Counted from the first letter of the stretch, positions 8,675-17,835 are shown. The stretch is 64,000 nt of DNA from MGBC114079 sp964531385 (GCA_964531385.1 CAZHGC010000014.1:1-64000), one strand, 5' to 3'. Notes: a model not told the origin generated them from the sequence alone. Made by a program: numbers and translations.

Positions 8675-9982
8675 TTGTTATATGATGATATTGTTTGCGG
8701 AAAAAGCAAGATTGCTGTTGTTGGACTTGGTTATGTTGGTATGCCTTTGGCGGTTGAATTTTCTAAAAAAGTTAAAGTTATTGGATTTGATATAAATTCC
8801 GAGAAAATTGAAAAATATAAAAAAGGCATTGACGTTACGAACGAGGTTGGAACGACAGCTTTAAAGGAGTGTAAAGTTGAGTTTGTTTCCGACGAGGCTT
8901 TTTTGGACGATGTTAAATTTTTTATAATTGCTGTTCCAACGCCGATTAATAACGACAAAACGCCTGATTTGAAGCCGGTTATTGGGGCTTCGGAAATTGT
9001 TTCAAGGCATTTGTCTAAGGGGGCGATTGTTGTTTATGAATCGACAGTTTATCCCGGAACGACGGAAGAAATTTGTTTGCCGATTCTTGAAAAAAATTCT
9101 AAGCTTAAATGTGGAGATGATTTTAAAATTGGATATTCTCCCGAAAGAATTAATCCTTCGGACAAAGTTCATACCGTCAGAACAATTAAAAAAATTGTTT
9201 CGGGGTGTGACAAGGAAACTCTTGAGGAGATTGCAAAAGTTTATGAATTGGTTGTTGATGCGGGAGTTTATCGTGCAAGAAGCATTAAAGTTGCCGAGGC
9301 GGCAAAAGTTGTTGAAAATTCGCAAAGGGATATTAACATTGCTTTTATGAACGAACTTGCCATTGTTTTTGACAGTATGGGAATTAATACAAACGACGTT
9401 ATTGACGCAATGAAGACAAAATGGAACGCTCTTGATTTCCGTCCGGGGCTTGTTGGCGGGCATTGCATTGGTGTTGACCCTTATTATTTTATTTATAAAG
9501 CCGAAGAACTTGGTTATCATTCCCAAATTATTATGTCCGGAAGAAAGATAAATGATTTTATGGCGGAATTTGTTGTTTCATCGGTTATTAAAAATCTTAT
9601 TCTTGCCGACAAAAAGGTTAAGGGTGCAAACGTTGTTATTTTGGGGATTACTTTTAAAGAAAATTGCCCTGATATTAGAAACACAAAAGTTACGGATATT
9701 ATTTCGGGGCTTAGAGAGTATGGAGTTAACGTTATTGTTTGCGATTATGTTTGCGACAAAGACGAAGTTTCAAAATTTTATGGAATTGAGCTTCAAAATT
9801 TTGATGACGTTGAAAACGTTGACGGGGTTATTCTTGCGGTTGCACACGATGAATATAAAAAACTCAGCCTTGATGATATTGATAAGAAGTATTGCGAGGG
9901 CGAAAAAGTTCTTATTGATATTAAAGGTGTTTTTGACGATGAAGAGGCTTGCGAAAAAGGTTTTAAATATTGGAATTTGTAA
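8675..9982 (+). CDS. Nucleotide-sugar dehydrogenase (UDP-HexNAc/UDP-glucose dehydrogenase family)
   Basis: About 435 residues from TTG 8675, chosen because GGGGGAG (8661-8667) lies 7 bases upstream; the longer in-frame TTG at 8639 has no site. N-terminal NAD-binding motif GLGYVGMPL, STVYPGTTEE, central helical domain, catalytic Cys in GGHCIGVDPYY, and a C-terminal UDP-binding domain (GITFKENCPDIRNTK). The GGHCIGVDPYY form is typical of the TviB/WbpA/WecC branch, which oxidises UDP-HexNAc sugars to uronic acids, more than of UDP-glucose dehydrogenase. It is a cytoplasmic supplier of an acidic sugar precursor and is the last gene of the polysaccharide locus, so the polymer may contain uronic acid residues (inference). 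Confidence 0.9.
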   Translation: MLYDDIVCGKSKIAVVGLGYVGMPLAVEFSKKVKVIGFDINSEKIEKYKKGIDVTNEVGTTALKECKVEFVSDEAFLDDVKFFIIAVPTPINNDKTPDLKPVIGASEIVSRHLSKGAIVVYESTVYPGTTEEICLPILEKNSKLKCGDDFKIGYSPERINPSDKVHTVRTIKKIVSGCDKETLEEIAKVYELVVDAGVYRARSIKVAEAAKVVENSQRDINIAFMNELAIVFDSMGINTNDVIDAMKTKWNALDFRPGLVGGHCIGVDPYYFIYKAEELGYHSQIIMSGRKINDFMAEFVVSSVIKNLILADKKVKGANVVILGITFKENCPDIRNTKVTDIISGLREYGVNVIVCDYVCDKDEVSKFYGIELQNFDDVENVDGVILAVAHDEYKKLSLDDIDKKYCEGEKVLIDIKGVFDDEEACEKGFKYWNL

Positions 9983-10020
9983 ATTTGACGGTTTTTCGTT
10001 TTGTGCTTTTTGAGAACAGA

Positions 10021-10060
10021 ATGTCGTTTTAAAGTTTGTTTGCTTTGAAACGGCATTTTT
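10021..10060 (+). terminator. Rho-independent terminator of the polysaccharide locus
   Basis: A 14-bp stem (10021-10034 with 10043-10056, two G-U pairs) is followed by TTTTT at 10056-10060. Confidence 0.65.
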
Positions 10061-10148
10061 CAAATTTGAAGAAAAAATTGTTTTTTTTCGTATAAATACA
10101 TAGGAGACGTTTTTGATTTGATTTTTAGAATTTTGGAGGTGTTTTGAA

Positions 10149-10976
10149 ATGGAATATATAATTGAACCGCTTGTTTGCGGATTTGTTGGATTTATTACAA
10201 ATTATATTGCTGTTAAAATGCTTTTTAGACCGTATTCGGAAAAAAGGATATTTGGTTTTAAAATTCCTTTTACGCCGGGGATTATTCCGAAAAGAAAGAG
10301 TTCCATTGCAAAAGCAATTGGTAATGTTGTTGAAAAAAATTTGCTTGAAAGGGAAAGTTTGGCGGAGGCTTTTTGCAAGGAGGAAACCGCACAAAATGTT
10401 GTTGAGGCAATAATGGGATACATTGTTTATGTTCCCGAAGATTTGCCTATGGAAAGAAGTTTTGGCGAGATTTCGGCGGAAGCTGTTCTTAAAATGAATT
10501 TGGAAGAGGTTGTTTCCGATGAAATTTACAATTATATTAAACAAAAGATGAACGGGGCTATTCCGTTTAAATTTGTTGGCGAAAATGTTATTAGGGGAAT
10601 TGCCGATGGTATTGCGGAAAAATTTTGGCAATATATGAAAAATGACGGGAAAAAGGCTGTTGCGGAAGCTATTGACAACGAAATTTATTCGATTTCTGGT
10701 ATTTGCGTTGAGAATATTTTGATTAAATATGGCTTTGACACTTTTGAAGTTAGAGAAAAAATTAAAGAAAAATATAAAAAAGTTGTTTGCGAAAATATTT
10801 GTCCAATTTTTGACAGCTTGGATATTTCGGGGATTGTTGAGAAAAAAATTAACGAAATGGATATTTGCGAATTTGAAAGAGTTTTTTCGGAGATTATTAA
10901 AAAAGAATTGTCGGCTATTGTTTATCTCGGTGCGGTTTTGGGATTTTTAATTGGAATTGTGAATGTGCTTTTTTAA
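10149..10976 (+). CDS. DUF445 family membrane protein
   Basis: 275 residues, short for the family (often near 400). The N-terminus carries the family hallmark: GFVGFITNYIAVKMLFRP followed by PFTPGIIPKRK. The middle is helical and amphipathic, and a C-terminal hydrophobic helix (about 255-274) ends the protein. A strong site GGAGGTG lies 7 bases before ATG 10149. DUF445 proteins (B. subtilis YheB type) are membrane-associated and of unknown function. It stands alone between two terminator/promoter regions. Confidence 0.85.
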   Translation: MEYIIEPLVCGFVGFITNYIAVKMLFRPYSEKRIFGFKIPFTPGIIPKRKSSIAKAIGNVVEKNLLERESLAEAFCKEETAQNVVEAIMGYIVYVPEDLPMERSFGEISAEAVLKMNLEEVVSDEIYNYIKQKMNGAIPFKFVGENVIRGIADGIAEKFWQYMKNDGKKAVAEAIDNEIYSISGICVENILIKYGFDTFEVREKIKEKYKKVVCENICPIFDSLDISGIVEKKINEMDICEFERVFSEIIKKELSAIVYLGAVLGFLIGIVNVLF

Positions 10977-11290
10977 AAATTGACGAGAGTTATATTTTTG
11001 AACAATTTGGTTGCTATTTGAAAAAAATGTTTGCATATATTATGAAAAAATGGTATATTAGAAATGTAAAGTTTTAGGCGAGATGATGAAACTGTTATTT
11101 TACTGTTTTGATAATTTTTTGATGGTGTGAAGAAAATGCTTTGTTGCGGGCACGACTGCGGTTTTTAGATTTTTATTTGCACAAAAAATTAAATGTTGAA
11201 CCGGTTTTATTTGGCGGTTTGGCGGTGTTTTGTTTTTTGAAAATGTTGTTTATAATTCAAATGTTGGAAGAATTTTGAGGTGATTTGATT
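10977..11290 (+). other. Intergenic region with promoter and a long untranslated leader
   Basis: About 310 bases without a credible gene. It holds a good promoter (11031-11059), after which roughly 225 bases precede the rhomboid ATG. The leader includes a GC-richer patch near 11144-11170 that stands out from the AT-rich surroundings. A possible second -10 (TATAAT, 11251-11256) has no good -35. I cannot match the leader to a known riboswitch. Confidence 0.5.
11031..11059 (+). promoter_or_regulatory. Sigma-A promoter with extended -10
   Basis: TTGCAT (11031-11036), 17-base spacer, TATATT (11054-11059) preceded by TGG (extended -10). It would drive the rhomboid/YceG/TelA genes. Confidence 0.65.
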
Positions 11291-11881
11291 ATGTCGAAAA
11301 AGAATTTTAAAATTTCGTTTAATTCGCCGGTTGTGGTTGCTTTTTCGATTATTTGCTTGATTGCTTTGATTTTGGGCATTGTTAGCAACGGTTTGACAAA
11401 TGAGCTTATTTTTAGCGTGTATCGTTCGCCTCTTTCGGATTTCTTAACATATATTCGCTTTTTTTGCCATATTTTTGGGCATTCGGGGTTTGAACATTTT
11501 ATTGGCAACATTATGCTTATTTTGGTTATTGGACCACTTCTTGAAGAAAAATATGGTGGGGGAAATCTTGTTATTGTTATTGCTGTTACCGCTTTTGTTA
11601 CGGGGCTTGTTAATTTTCTTGTTTTCCCGAATGTTATGCTTTTGGGTGCAAGCGGGGTTGTTTTTGCTTTTATAATTTTATCATCATTTACTTGCGTTAA
11701 AGAAGGCGAAATTCCCGTTACTTTTTTGTTGGTTGCGGTTATATATATTGGACAACAGATTTATCAAGGTGTGTTTGTTGACGACAACGTATCGAATTTG
11801 ACCCACATTTTGGGCGGTATTGTTGGGGCAACCTTTGGATATGTATTGAACAGAAAGAAGATTAAAGCGAACAGATATTAA
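11291..11881 (+). CDS. Rhomboid family intramembrane serine protease
   Basis: 196 residues from ATG 11291, placed 7 bases after GAGGTGA (11277-11283). About six hydrophobic helices. Rhomboid signatures are present: HxxxN (His69, Asn73), the nucleophile in GASG (Ser121) and the catalytic His in THILGG (His172). Rhomboids cleave membrane proteins within or near their transmembrane segments. It ends 15 bases before the YceG-like gene, so it shares the transcript with the Ter-type module. An intramembrane protease here may process a membrane component of the stress module (inference). Confidence 0.88.
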   Translation: MSKKNFKISFNSPVVVAFSIICLIALILGIVSNGLTNELIFSVYRSPLSDFLTYIRFFCHIFGHSGFEHFIGNIMLILVIGPLLEEKYGGGNLVIVIAVTAFVTGLVNFLVFPNVMLLGASGVVFAFIILSSFTCVKEGEIPVTFLLVAVIYIGQQIYQGVFVDDNVSNLTHILGGIVGATFGYVLNRKKIKANRY

Positions 11882-11896
11882 AGGTGGGAAACTTTT

Positions 11897-14167
11897 ATGT
11901 TTGAACACAGACAATTAAAGAGGCTTGATGATTATTTTGTTGAAATGAACAATCGATTTGACAGAACGGTTTATTTTTATCGAATAAACGGTTTTAACGA
12001 TGAGATTGAAAATTTTATTTTTAAATATTATGAAAAGGCAAGGCTTTCAGGGGTTGTTATTGAGGGGAAAATTCCAAATCCCGATGAGAAAAATTTATCC
12101 TATTATCAAGAGATTATGGGAACGAATTTTTATTTTGACATTAGTTTTATATCGTTGAGTATTAAAAAATGGCTTCCGAGAATTAATGATTATCAAAGGG
12201 AAAACGTTTCGGCGGCAATTTACAAAAGTCTTGATACTATGAAAAAAAACGGAAAAAACGATAATATGCTTAAAAACGCATACATAAAGTTTATGTGTTG
12301 GCTTTATTATAAATTTGAAAGAATTGTTGGCAAGCTTGGCGGAAACGATGTTCCGAAAATCTTATATGAAGGGGAAATTTCCGTTTATGAACTTGAAATT
12401 ATTTCTATTTTGTCAAATTGTGGGTGCGATGTTGTTTTGTTGCAATATGGTGGTGATGAGAAATATTTGAAATTGGATTCGGGTTCGAAATTTTCGGATA
12501 ATTTTGTTGGAGGAAAATTGGTTGATTTTCCAAACGGGTTTTGCGTTGCAAAGATTAGGGAAGAAATTTCTCAAAAACAAAACAAAGCTTCGTTTTTGGG
12601 AGCAAAGCCGAAGCTTTTGAATTGTACCAACGCTTGGATTAAAGGCGAGGGGATTGATGATGCAAAAACTCCTGTTTTGGCAAGAGGCGACAAAAAAGAT
12701 TTATTTTACAATTGTTTTTTGCGAATTAACGGAGTTTGGGACAAGCTTACGTATTTAAATGATTTATATCATTTTTCGCTTGAAATTAAGAACGGCGGAA
12801 GAAAAATTTTAATAATTGAAAACGAAATTGAAAAACCGTCGATTGATGAAATTAATGCGGTTTCAAGGAAAAGCTGTTTGAAAGCTGAGCAACTTATTGC
12901 TGATTTGTTGGCGAATATTGAATATTCGGCAAATTTGGAACTTCAAAAAATTATGCGAAATGCCTTTTTTGAAATTTTTCTTGAAAAATCAGCCGAAGAA
13001 AATATGAATTTGAACAAACTTACAGGAAAAGCCGTTTATATTATTGCCTGGCTTAAAAGGTATCAAAAGGAGCTTTTTTATAATTGGAACGGTTCTGACG
13101 TTGGGTGCTTTGTTTATCTTGGCGGTTGCAAGAACGACAACGAGGCTTTGTTTCTTAGATTTTTGGCAAGGCTTCCTGTTGATGTTATTATTTTAGTTCC
13201 AAACTTAAATTTTAGATGTTGTTTGGAAGATAAACTTCTTTATGAGATAAATTATAACGAAACACTTGTTGTTGAAAAGTTTCCGAAAGAAAATTCCGGA
13301 GTTGGCATTGGAACGGCGGCATATTATGCCGAAAGAGAACTTGACGATATTATGTATAGGGATTCCGGCATATATCGAGAGAGGCAATATGACAAGGCGG
13401 TTTCGGTTACTCTTAAAACAATGTATGAAGAAATTTCAATTTTATGGAAACAAGAAATTAAATATCGTCCGAATTTCAGCGTTGTTGAGTCGGTTGTTAA
13501 TATTCCTGTTATTTTTTCAAAAGTTTCGGGGGTTAAGAACGGAGATGTTTCAAAATATTGGACAAGTGTTAAAGAGCTTATTGATGACGATGTTTTTGTT
13601 ATTAAAAATGCTCCGTTTATCAATTCTACAGACGAAAACCCGATTAAACCTTATGTTTCGGAGTTTTACAAAAACAAAAGGCTTATTAAAGACAAGCTTA
13701 AATCACACAGATTTTATCAATATTCTTTTTTGAGAGAGGAAACTCAAGATTTTATTCTTGATAAGCTTATGCTCTTGATTGAGAATAGGAGCATTAAGGG
13801 AACTTTTGAAAACGGAACGGAATATACAATTATTTCAACCGTTTTGAACATAAAAAAAGATATTATACGAAAAATTCAAAATTTTGATTTTACAAAGAAA
13901 AATCCTAAAATTATTTATATTAACACAACGGAAAAAATTATTTCTCTTGAAGACAGTATTCTTATGGCATTTTTTAATTTGCTTGGATTTGATATTGTGT
14001 TTTTCGTTCCAACGGGCTATATGTGCATTGAGAAATATTTTAATAATTTAATTTTTGAAGAACATCAACTTGGAGAATATGTTTATGATTTAACTGTTCC
14101 CAATTTTGAAAAAGTTTCTTCTGACAGTTACAGTTTTTTTAGAGATATATTTAAGAGAGGAAGATGA
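11897..14167 (+). CDS. YceG-like protein of the Ter stress module
   Basis: 756 residues, no signal peptide or obvious membrane helix. The overall character and the gene order (directly followed by telA and terD genes) match B. subtilis YceG, a large protein of unknown biochemistry encoded with TerD-family, TerC and TelA proteins and proposed in comparative work on Ter systems to belong to a biosynthetic module. I see no catalytic motif I can name. The segment about 435-465 (FVYLGGCKNDNEALFLRFLARLP onward) reads like a Rossmann-type strand-helix element. ATG 11897 follows AAAGGTGGGAA. The stop is 4 bases before the telA start, whose ribosome site lies within this gene. Confidence 0.75.
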   Translation: MFEHRQLKRLDDYFVEMNNRFDRTVYFYRINGFNDEIENFIFKYYEKARLSGVVIEGKIPNPDEKNLSYYQEIMGTNFYFDISFISLSIKKWLPRINDYQRENVSAAIYKSLDTMKKNGKNDNMLKNAYIKFMCWLYYKFERIVGKLGGNDVPKILYEGEISVYELEIISILSNCGCDVVLLQYGGDEKYLKLDSGSKFSDNFVGGKLVDFPNGFCVAKIREEISQKQNKASFLGAKPKLLNCTNAWIKGEGIDDAKTPVLARGDKKDLFYNCFLRINGVWDKLTYLNDLYHFSLEIKNGGRKILIIENEIEKPSIDEINAVSRKSCLKAEQLIADLLANIEYSANLELQKIMRNAFFEIFLEKSAEENMNLNKLTGKAVYIIAWLKRYQKELFYNWNGSDVGCFVYLGGCKNDNEALFLRFLARLPVDVIILVPNLNFRCCLEDKLLYEINYNETLVVEKFPKENSGVGIGTAAYYAERELDDIMYRDSGIYRERQYDKAVSVTLKTMYEEISILWKQEIKYRPNFSVVESVVNIPVIFSKVSGVKNGDVSKYWTSVKELIDDDVFVIKNAPFINSTDENPIKPYVSEFYKNKRLIKDKLKSHRFYQYSFLREETQDFILDKLMLLIENRSIKGTFENGTEYTIISTVLNIKKDIIRKIQNFDFTKKNPKIIYINTTEKIISLEDSILMAFFNLLGFDIVFFVPTGYMCIEKYFNNLIFEEHQLGEYVYDLTVPNFEKVSSDSYSFFRDIFKRGR

Positions 14168-14171
14168 AGTT

Positions 14172-15326
14172 ATGGGTCTTGATTTTAGCAAAGCTAACAA
14201 AATTCAGTCAAATTCTTTGGATAATTCAACTAATTCGGAAACAGAAATTGAAGTTGTTGAAAGTTATGATATTGTTGCCGACAGACAGCAGATGAACGAG
14301 ACTTTGGTTAATTCGCAGGAAGTTGATGCAATTGTTAGCACGATTGAAATTGACAATCTTGAAACGATTGTTTCTTTTGGTTCTGAAGCGGCAAACGAAA
14401 TTTCAAAGGCTTCGGATATTGTTCTTAACAGCACAAATATGTCGCAACTTGACGATTCAAGCAAGATGCTTGGTGTTTTGGCGAAAATTATGGAAAAATT
14501 CGATATTGAAGAAATTAAAGAAAACCCCGGTTTGTTTGGAAGAATTTTTGGTAGTTTGAGAAAACAGTTGGATAAAATTTTGGCAAAATATCATACTATG
14601 GGAGAGGAAATTGACAAAATTTATGTTCAGCTTAAGCAATATGAATCTGAAATTAAAGTTGCAAACAGAAATTTGAGCAGTATGTTTGAGGCGAACGTTG
14701 GGTATTATCACGAACTTGTTAAATATATTTTGGCAGGAGAGCAAGGTTGCAGAGAGATTGAAGAATATATTGCAAAAAGACAGGCGGATTTGGAAGAAAC
14801 AGGCGATAATTCCATTCAATTTGAAATTCAAAGCCTTCAGCAAGCTTTAATGATGCTTGAACAAAGAACTCAAGATTTGAGAACTGCCGAAAATATTGCT
14901 ATGCAGTCTATTCCTATGATTAAAACCATGGAATTTAGCAATATGAATTTGGTTAGAAAAATAAATTCGGCTTTTATTATAACTCTTCCTGTTTTTAAAC
15001 AAGCACTTGCACAAGCTATTATGCTTAAAAGGCAGAAAATTCAAGCTGAAGCTATGAAAGCACTTGACGAAAAAACAAACGAGATGCTTGTTAAAAATGC
15101 TCGAAACACAGTTGAGCAATCCAAATTGACAGCTAAGCTTGCTTCGGGAAGTTCAATTAAAATTGAAACTCTTGAAACAACTTGGAGAACGATTGTTAAC
15201 GGAATTGATGAAACAAGGCAAATTCAGGAAAATGCAAAAAGACAGCGTCTTGCTGACAAGGAAAGACTTGAATCGATTAAAAGCGAGTTTGATAAAAGAT
15301 ACAGTATGCCGGAAAAGAAAGCATAA
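14172..15326 (+). CDS. telA: Toxic anion resistance protein TelA (YceH-like)
   Basis: 384 residues from ATG 14172 (site GAGGAAG about 8 bases upstream); the longer open frame from 14106 only overlaps the previous gene. Largely alpha-helical and charged with long coiled-coil stretches (about 110-230 and 300-380), typical of the TelA family, which includes plasmid TelA (KlaA) and B. subtilis YceH. The family is linked to resistance to tellurite and membrane-active agents, mechanism unknown; the protein is predicted cytosolic or peripheral. Its position between the YceG-like and TerD genes supports the call. Confidence 0.88.
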   Translation: MGLDFSKANKIQSNSLDNSTNSETEIEVVESYDIVADRQQMNETLVNSQEVDAIVSTIEIDNLETIVSFGSEAANEISKASDIVLNSTNMSQLDDSSKMLGVLAKIMEKFDIEEIKENPGLFGRIFGSLRKQLDKILAKYHTMGEEIDKIYVQLKQYESEIKVANRNLSSMFEANVGYYHELVKYILAGEQGCREIEEYIAKRQADLEETGDNSIQFEIQSLQQALMMLEQRTQDLRTAENIAMQSIPMIKTMEFSNMNLVRKINSAFIITLPVFKQALAQAIMLKRQKIQAEAMKALDEKTNEMLVKNARNTVEQSKLTAKLASGSSIKIETLETTWRTIVNGIDETRQIQENAKRQRLADKERLESIKSEFDKRYSMPEKKA

Positions 15327-15355
15327 ACCACTGTTGAGTGATTTTTGCGATAATA

Positions 15356-15386
15356 TTGTTAATAAGCCGTTTTTACGGATTATAAT
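15356..15386 (+). promoter_or_regulatory. Possible promoter for the TerD genes
   Basis: TTGTTA (15356-15361), 19-base spacer, TATAAT (15381-15386). The spacer contains a small CCG-TTTTTA-CGG inverted repeat. The long spacer lowers confidence. Confidence 0.4.
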
Positions 15387-15411
15387 ATACTAAAGATATG
15401 GGGGAATTTTT

Positions 15412-15993
15412 ATGCCGATTAATTTAACAAAGGGACAGAAAGTTGATTTGACAAAGGGAAACCCAGGGCTTAAAAAAATTATGGTTGGTCTTGGCTGGGA
15501 CGTTAATGCGTTTGATTCGGGCTATGATTTTGACCTTGATGCGGCGGTTTTTATGCTTGGCGAAAACGGAAAATGCCCAACGGAAAAAGAATTTGTTTTT
15601 TACGGAAATCTTGAACATACAAGCAAATCGGTTAAACATATGGGCGACAATTTGACGGGAGAGGGCGACGGAGACGATGAGCAAATTTTGATTGATTTAA
15701 GTAAAATTCCGACAAATATTTCTAAAATTGCATTTACCGTTACAATTTATGAGCCGGAAGTTAGACGACAAAATTTTGGTCAAGTTTCGAACGCTTTTAT
15801 TAGAATTGTTGACGAAACAACAGGAAGCGAACTTATTCGATATGACCTTGGCGAAGATTTTTCAATTGAAACGGCGGTTGTTGTTGGAGAACTTTACAAA
15901 CACAACGGCGAATGGAAATTTAACGCTATTGGAAGCGGTTTTCAGGGTGGTTTGGCGGCTTTGTGCGGTCATTATGGCATTGATGTTGCGTAA
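15412..15993 (+). CDS. terD: TerD family protein, copy 1
   Basis: 193 residues, full length for the family. TerD marks: start MPINLTKGQKVDLTKG, VGLGWD, DFDLDAAVFML and the acidic loop DNLTGEGDGDDEQI, which in TerD proteins contributes to Ca2+ binding. Cytosolic beta-sandwich. TerD proteins belong to stress systems against tellurite, phage and other insults, and in B. subtilis the yceC/D/E paralogues form one operon. It lies 12 bases before a near twin (copy 2). The two share the C-terminal GEWKFNAIGSGFQGGLAALC-type block apart from one residue, so they are recent duplicates. Confidence 0.93.
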   Translation: MPINLTKGQKVDLTKGNPGLKKIMVGLGWDVNAFDSGYDFDLDAAVFMLGENGKCPTEKEFVFYGNLEHTSKSVKHMGDNLTGEGDGDDEQILIDLSKIPTNISKIAFTVTIYEPEVRRQNFGQVSNAFIRIVDETTGSELIRYDLGEDFSIETAVVVGELYKHNGEWKFNAIGSGFQGGLAALCGHYGIDVA

Positions 15994-16005
15994 GGAGGTA
16001 TAATT

Positions 16006-16587
16006 ATGCCAATTAGTTTATCAAAAGGACAAAAAGTTAGTCTTACAAAAGGAAATCCGGGGTTATCAAAGGTTGTTGTTGGTCTTGGTTGGGACACTAA
16101 TCAATTTGATACAGGCGGAAGTTTTGACCTTGATGCGGCTGCATTTTTGATTACAGACAGCGGAAAAGTTTCAAGGCAGGAAGATTTTGTTTTCTTCGGA
16201 AATTTGAAACACCCTTCCGAAAGCGTTATTCACTTGGGTGACAATTTGACGGGAGAGGGTGACGGAGACGACGAACAGATTAAAGTTAACCTTTCGGCAA
16301 TTCCGCCACAAATTACAAAAATTGTTTTTACGGCAACAATTTATGAAGCTGAACAAAGACGACAAAATTTTGGTCAAGTTCAAAACGCATTTATAAGAAT
16401 TTACAACGAAGTTAACGGCGAAGAGCTTTTGAGATATGACCTTGGCGAAGATTTTTCGATTGAAACGGCGGCTGTTTTCGGAGAACTTTACAAACACAAC
16501 GATGAATGGAAATTCAATGCCATTGGAAGTGGTTTTCAGGGCGGTTTGGCGGCCTTGTGCGACACTTATGGGATTGAGGTTGAATAA
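16006..16587 (+). CDS. terD: TerD family protein, copy 2
   Basis: 193 residues, aligned end to end with copy 1 without gaps. Conserved SFDLDAAAFLI and DNLTGEGDGDDEQI, and the same RRQNFGQVxNAFIRI block. A strong ribosome site (AAGGAGG) sits just before ATG 16006. The following methyltransferase starts 2 bases after this stop, so the two are probably translated together. Role as for copy 1: Ca2+-binding component of a stress module, exact function unknown. Confidence 0.93.
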   Translation: MPISLSKGQKVSLTKGNPGLSKVVVGLGWDTNQFDTGGSFDLDAAAFLITDSGKVSRQEDFVFFGNLKHPSESVIHLGDNLTGEGDGDDEQIKVNLSAIPPQITKIVFTATIYEAEQRRQNFGQVQNAFIRIYNEVNGEELLRYDLGEDFSIETAAVFGELYKHNDEWKFNAIGSGFQGGLAALCDTYGIEVE

Positions 16588-16589
16588 TT

Positions 16590-17192
16590 ATGTTTTGGGA
16601 TAATGTTGCTTGTGTTTACGACATTTTTGCGAATTTTATCAACAGAAAAACAAACAGAGGCTTACAAAACAATGTTGTTGAAATGATTGAGCCGACAGAT
16701 GAAGTTCTTGAATGTGCTTGCGGAACGGGGCTTCTTAGCGGAGTTATTGCTCAAAAATGCAAGAGCTTGACGGCAACTGATTTTTCGGCGAAGATGCTTA
16801 AAAAAGCCGACAAGAAATTTGGAATGTATGACAACATAAAGTTTGAAGAAGGAAATATTTTGCATTTGGATTATGTCGACGAAAGTTTTGATGTTGTTGT
16901 TGCTGCAAATGTTATTCATTTGGTTGATGAGCCTTATAAAGCAATTAGAGAATTTGACAGAGTTTGTCAAAAAGGCGGACGAATTATTATTCCAACATAT
17001 ATTACAAAAAACGACAAAGGCAAAGTTGCTTGTTTTATTGATATGGCAGGAAAGTCGGGTGCGGGGTTTAAAAGGCAATTCACGTTTGAAGAATATGAAG
17101 AATTTATTGCCTGTGCCGGTTATGAAAATGTTAAGTATACTTTGATTGGCGGAAGAATACCTTGTGCTGTTGCGGTTATAAAAAAGCCATAG
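16590..17192 (+). CDS. Class I SAM-dependent methyltransferase within the Ter module
   Basis: 200 residues. SAM-binding motif I is VLECACGTGLLS; ATDFSAKMLKKA provides the acidic strand-2 end, and VVAANVIHLVDEP fits the later motif of small-molecule (UbiE-like) methyltransferases. The substrate cannot be told. The start at 16590 has only a modest site (TTGAGG about 10 bases upstream), which fits coupling to the terD stop 2 bases before. Placement between two terD genes suggests a role in the module, or a passenger insertion; I know no fixed TerD-methyltransferase partnership. Confidence 0.85.
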   Translation: MFWDNVACVYDIFANFINRKTNRGLQNNVVEMIEPTDEVLECACGTGLLSGVIAQKCKSLTATDFSAKMLKKADKKFGMYDNIKFEEGNILHLDYVDESFDVVVAANVIHLVDEPYKAIREFDRVCQKGGRIIIPTYITKNDKGKVACFIDMAGKSGAGFKRQFTFEEYEEFIACAGYENVKYTLIGGRIPCAVAVIKKP

Positions 17193-17244
17193 TTTTGGTT
17201 TTGCAATTTATTTTGATTTTTTAATTTGTGAGGGGGTTTGTGTT

Positions 17245-17835
17245 ATGTCCATTAGTTTGAAAAAAGGGCAAAAAGTTAGTTTGTCTAAGGAAAGTTCGGG
17301 GCTTTCTGTTGTTGTTGTTGGTTTGGGTTGGGACGAGGCTCAGCCTGTTAGGAGAGGTTTTTTTGCTCCTAAGCCAAAGCCTATCGATTGTGATGCTTCG
17401 GCTCTTGTTTTGAAAAACGGAAAGCTTGTTGATACAAGCGACGTTGTTTATTTTGGAAATTTACAACACAAAACAGGAACGGTTAAACATATGGGTGACA
17501 ATTTGACAGGAGAGGGCGACGGAGACGACGAACAAATTCTTGTTGATTTATCTTCTGTTCCGCAGGAATATGACAGAATTGTTATTGTTGTAAATATTTA
17601 TCAGGCTCTTGAAAGACGCCAACATTTTGGTATGATTCAAAATGCGTTTATTAGAATTGTTGACGGAAAAAGCAACAGGGAACTTTGCAAATATAATTTA
17701 TCCGAAGATTATTCCGATATGAAAGCTATGATATTTGGTGAAATTTACAGACACGACGGCGAATGGAAATTTAATGCCATTGGACAGGGAACAACGGACA
17801 ATTCGATTGGAAAGCTTGCGGAAAGATATTATTAA
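17245..17835 (+). CDS. terD: TerD family protein, divergent copy 3
   Basis: 196 residues. Recognisable start MSISLKKGQKVSLSKESSG and intact acidic loop DNLTGEGDGDDEQI, but the usual FDLDA segment reads PIDCDASALVL and is preceded by a short insertion (RRGFFAPKPKP). The C-terminus lacks the GGLAALC ending of copies 1 and 2. This pattern resembles the more divergent paralogue seen in Bacillus yceCDE sets. A clear site (GAGGGGG) precedes ATG 17245. Probably a separate subunit rather than a redundant copy (inference). Confidence 0.9.
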   Translation: MSISLKKGQKVSLSKESSGLSVVVVGLGWDEAQPVRRGFFAPKPKPIDCDASALVLKNGKLVDTSDVVYFGNLQHKTGTVKHMGDNLTGEGDGDDEQILVDLSSVPQEYDRIVIVVNIYQALERRQHFGMIQNAFIRIVDGKSNRELCKYNLSEDYSDMKAMIFGEIYRHDGEWKFNAIGQGTTDNSIGKLAERYY

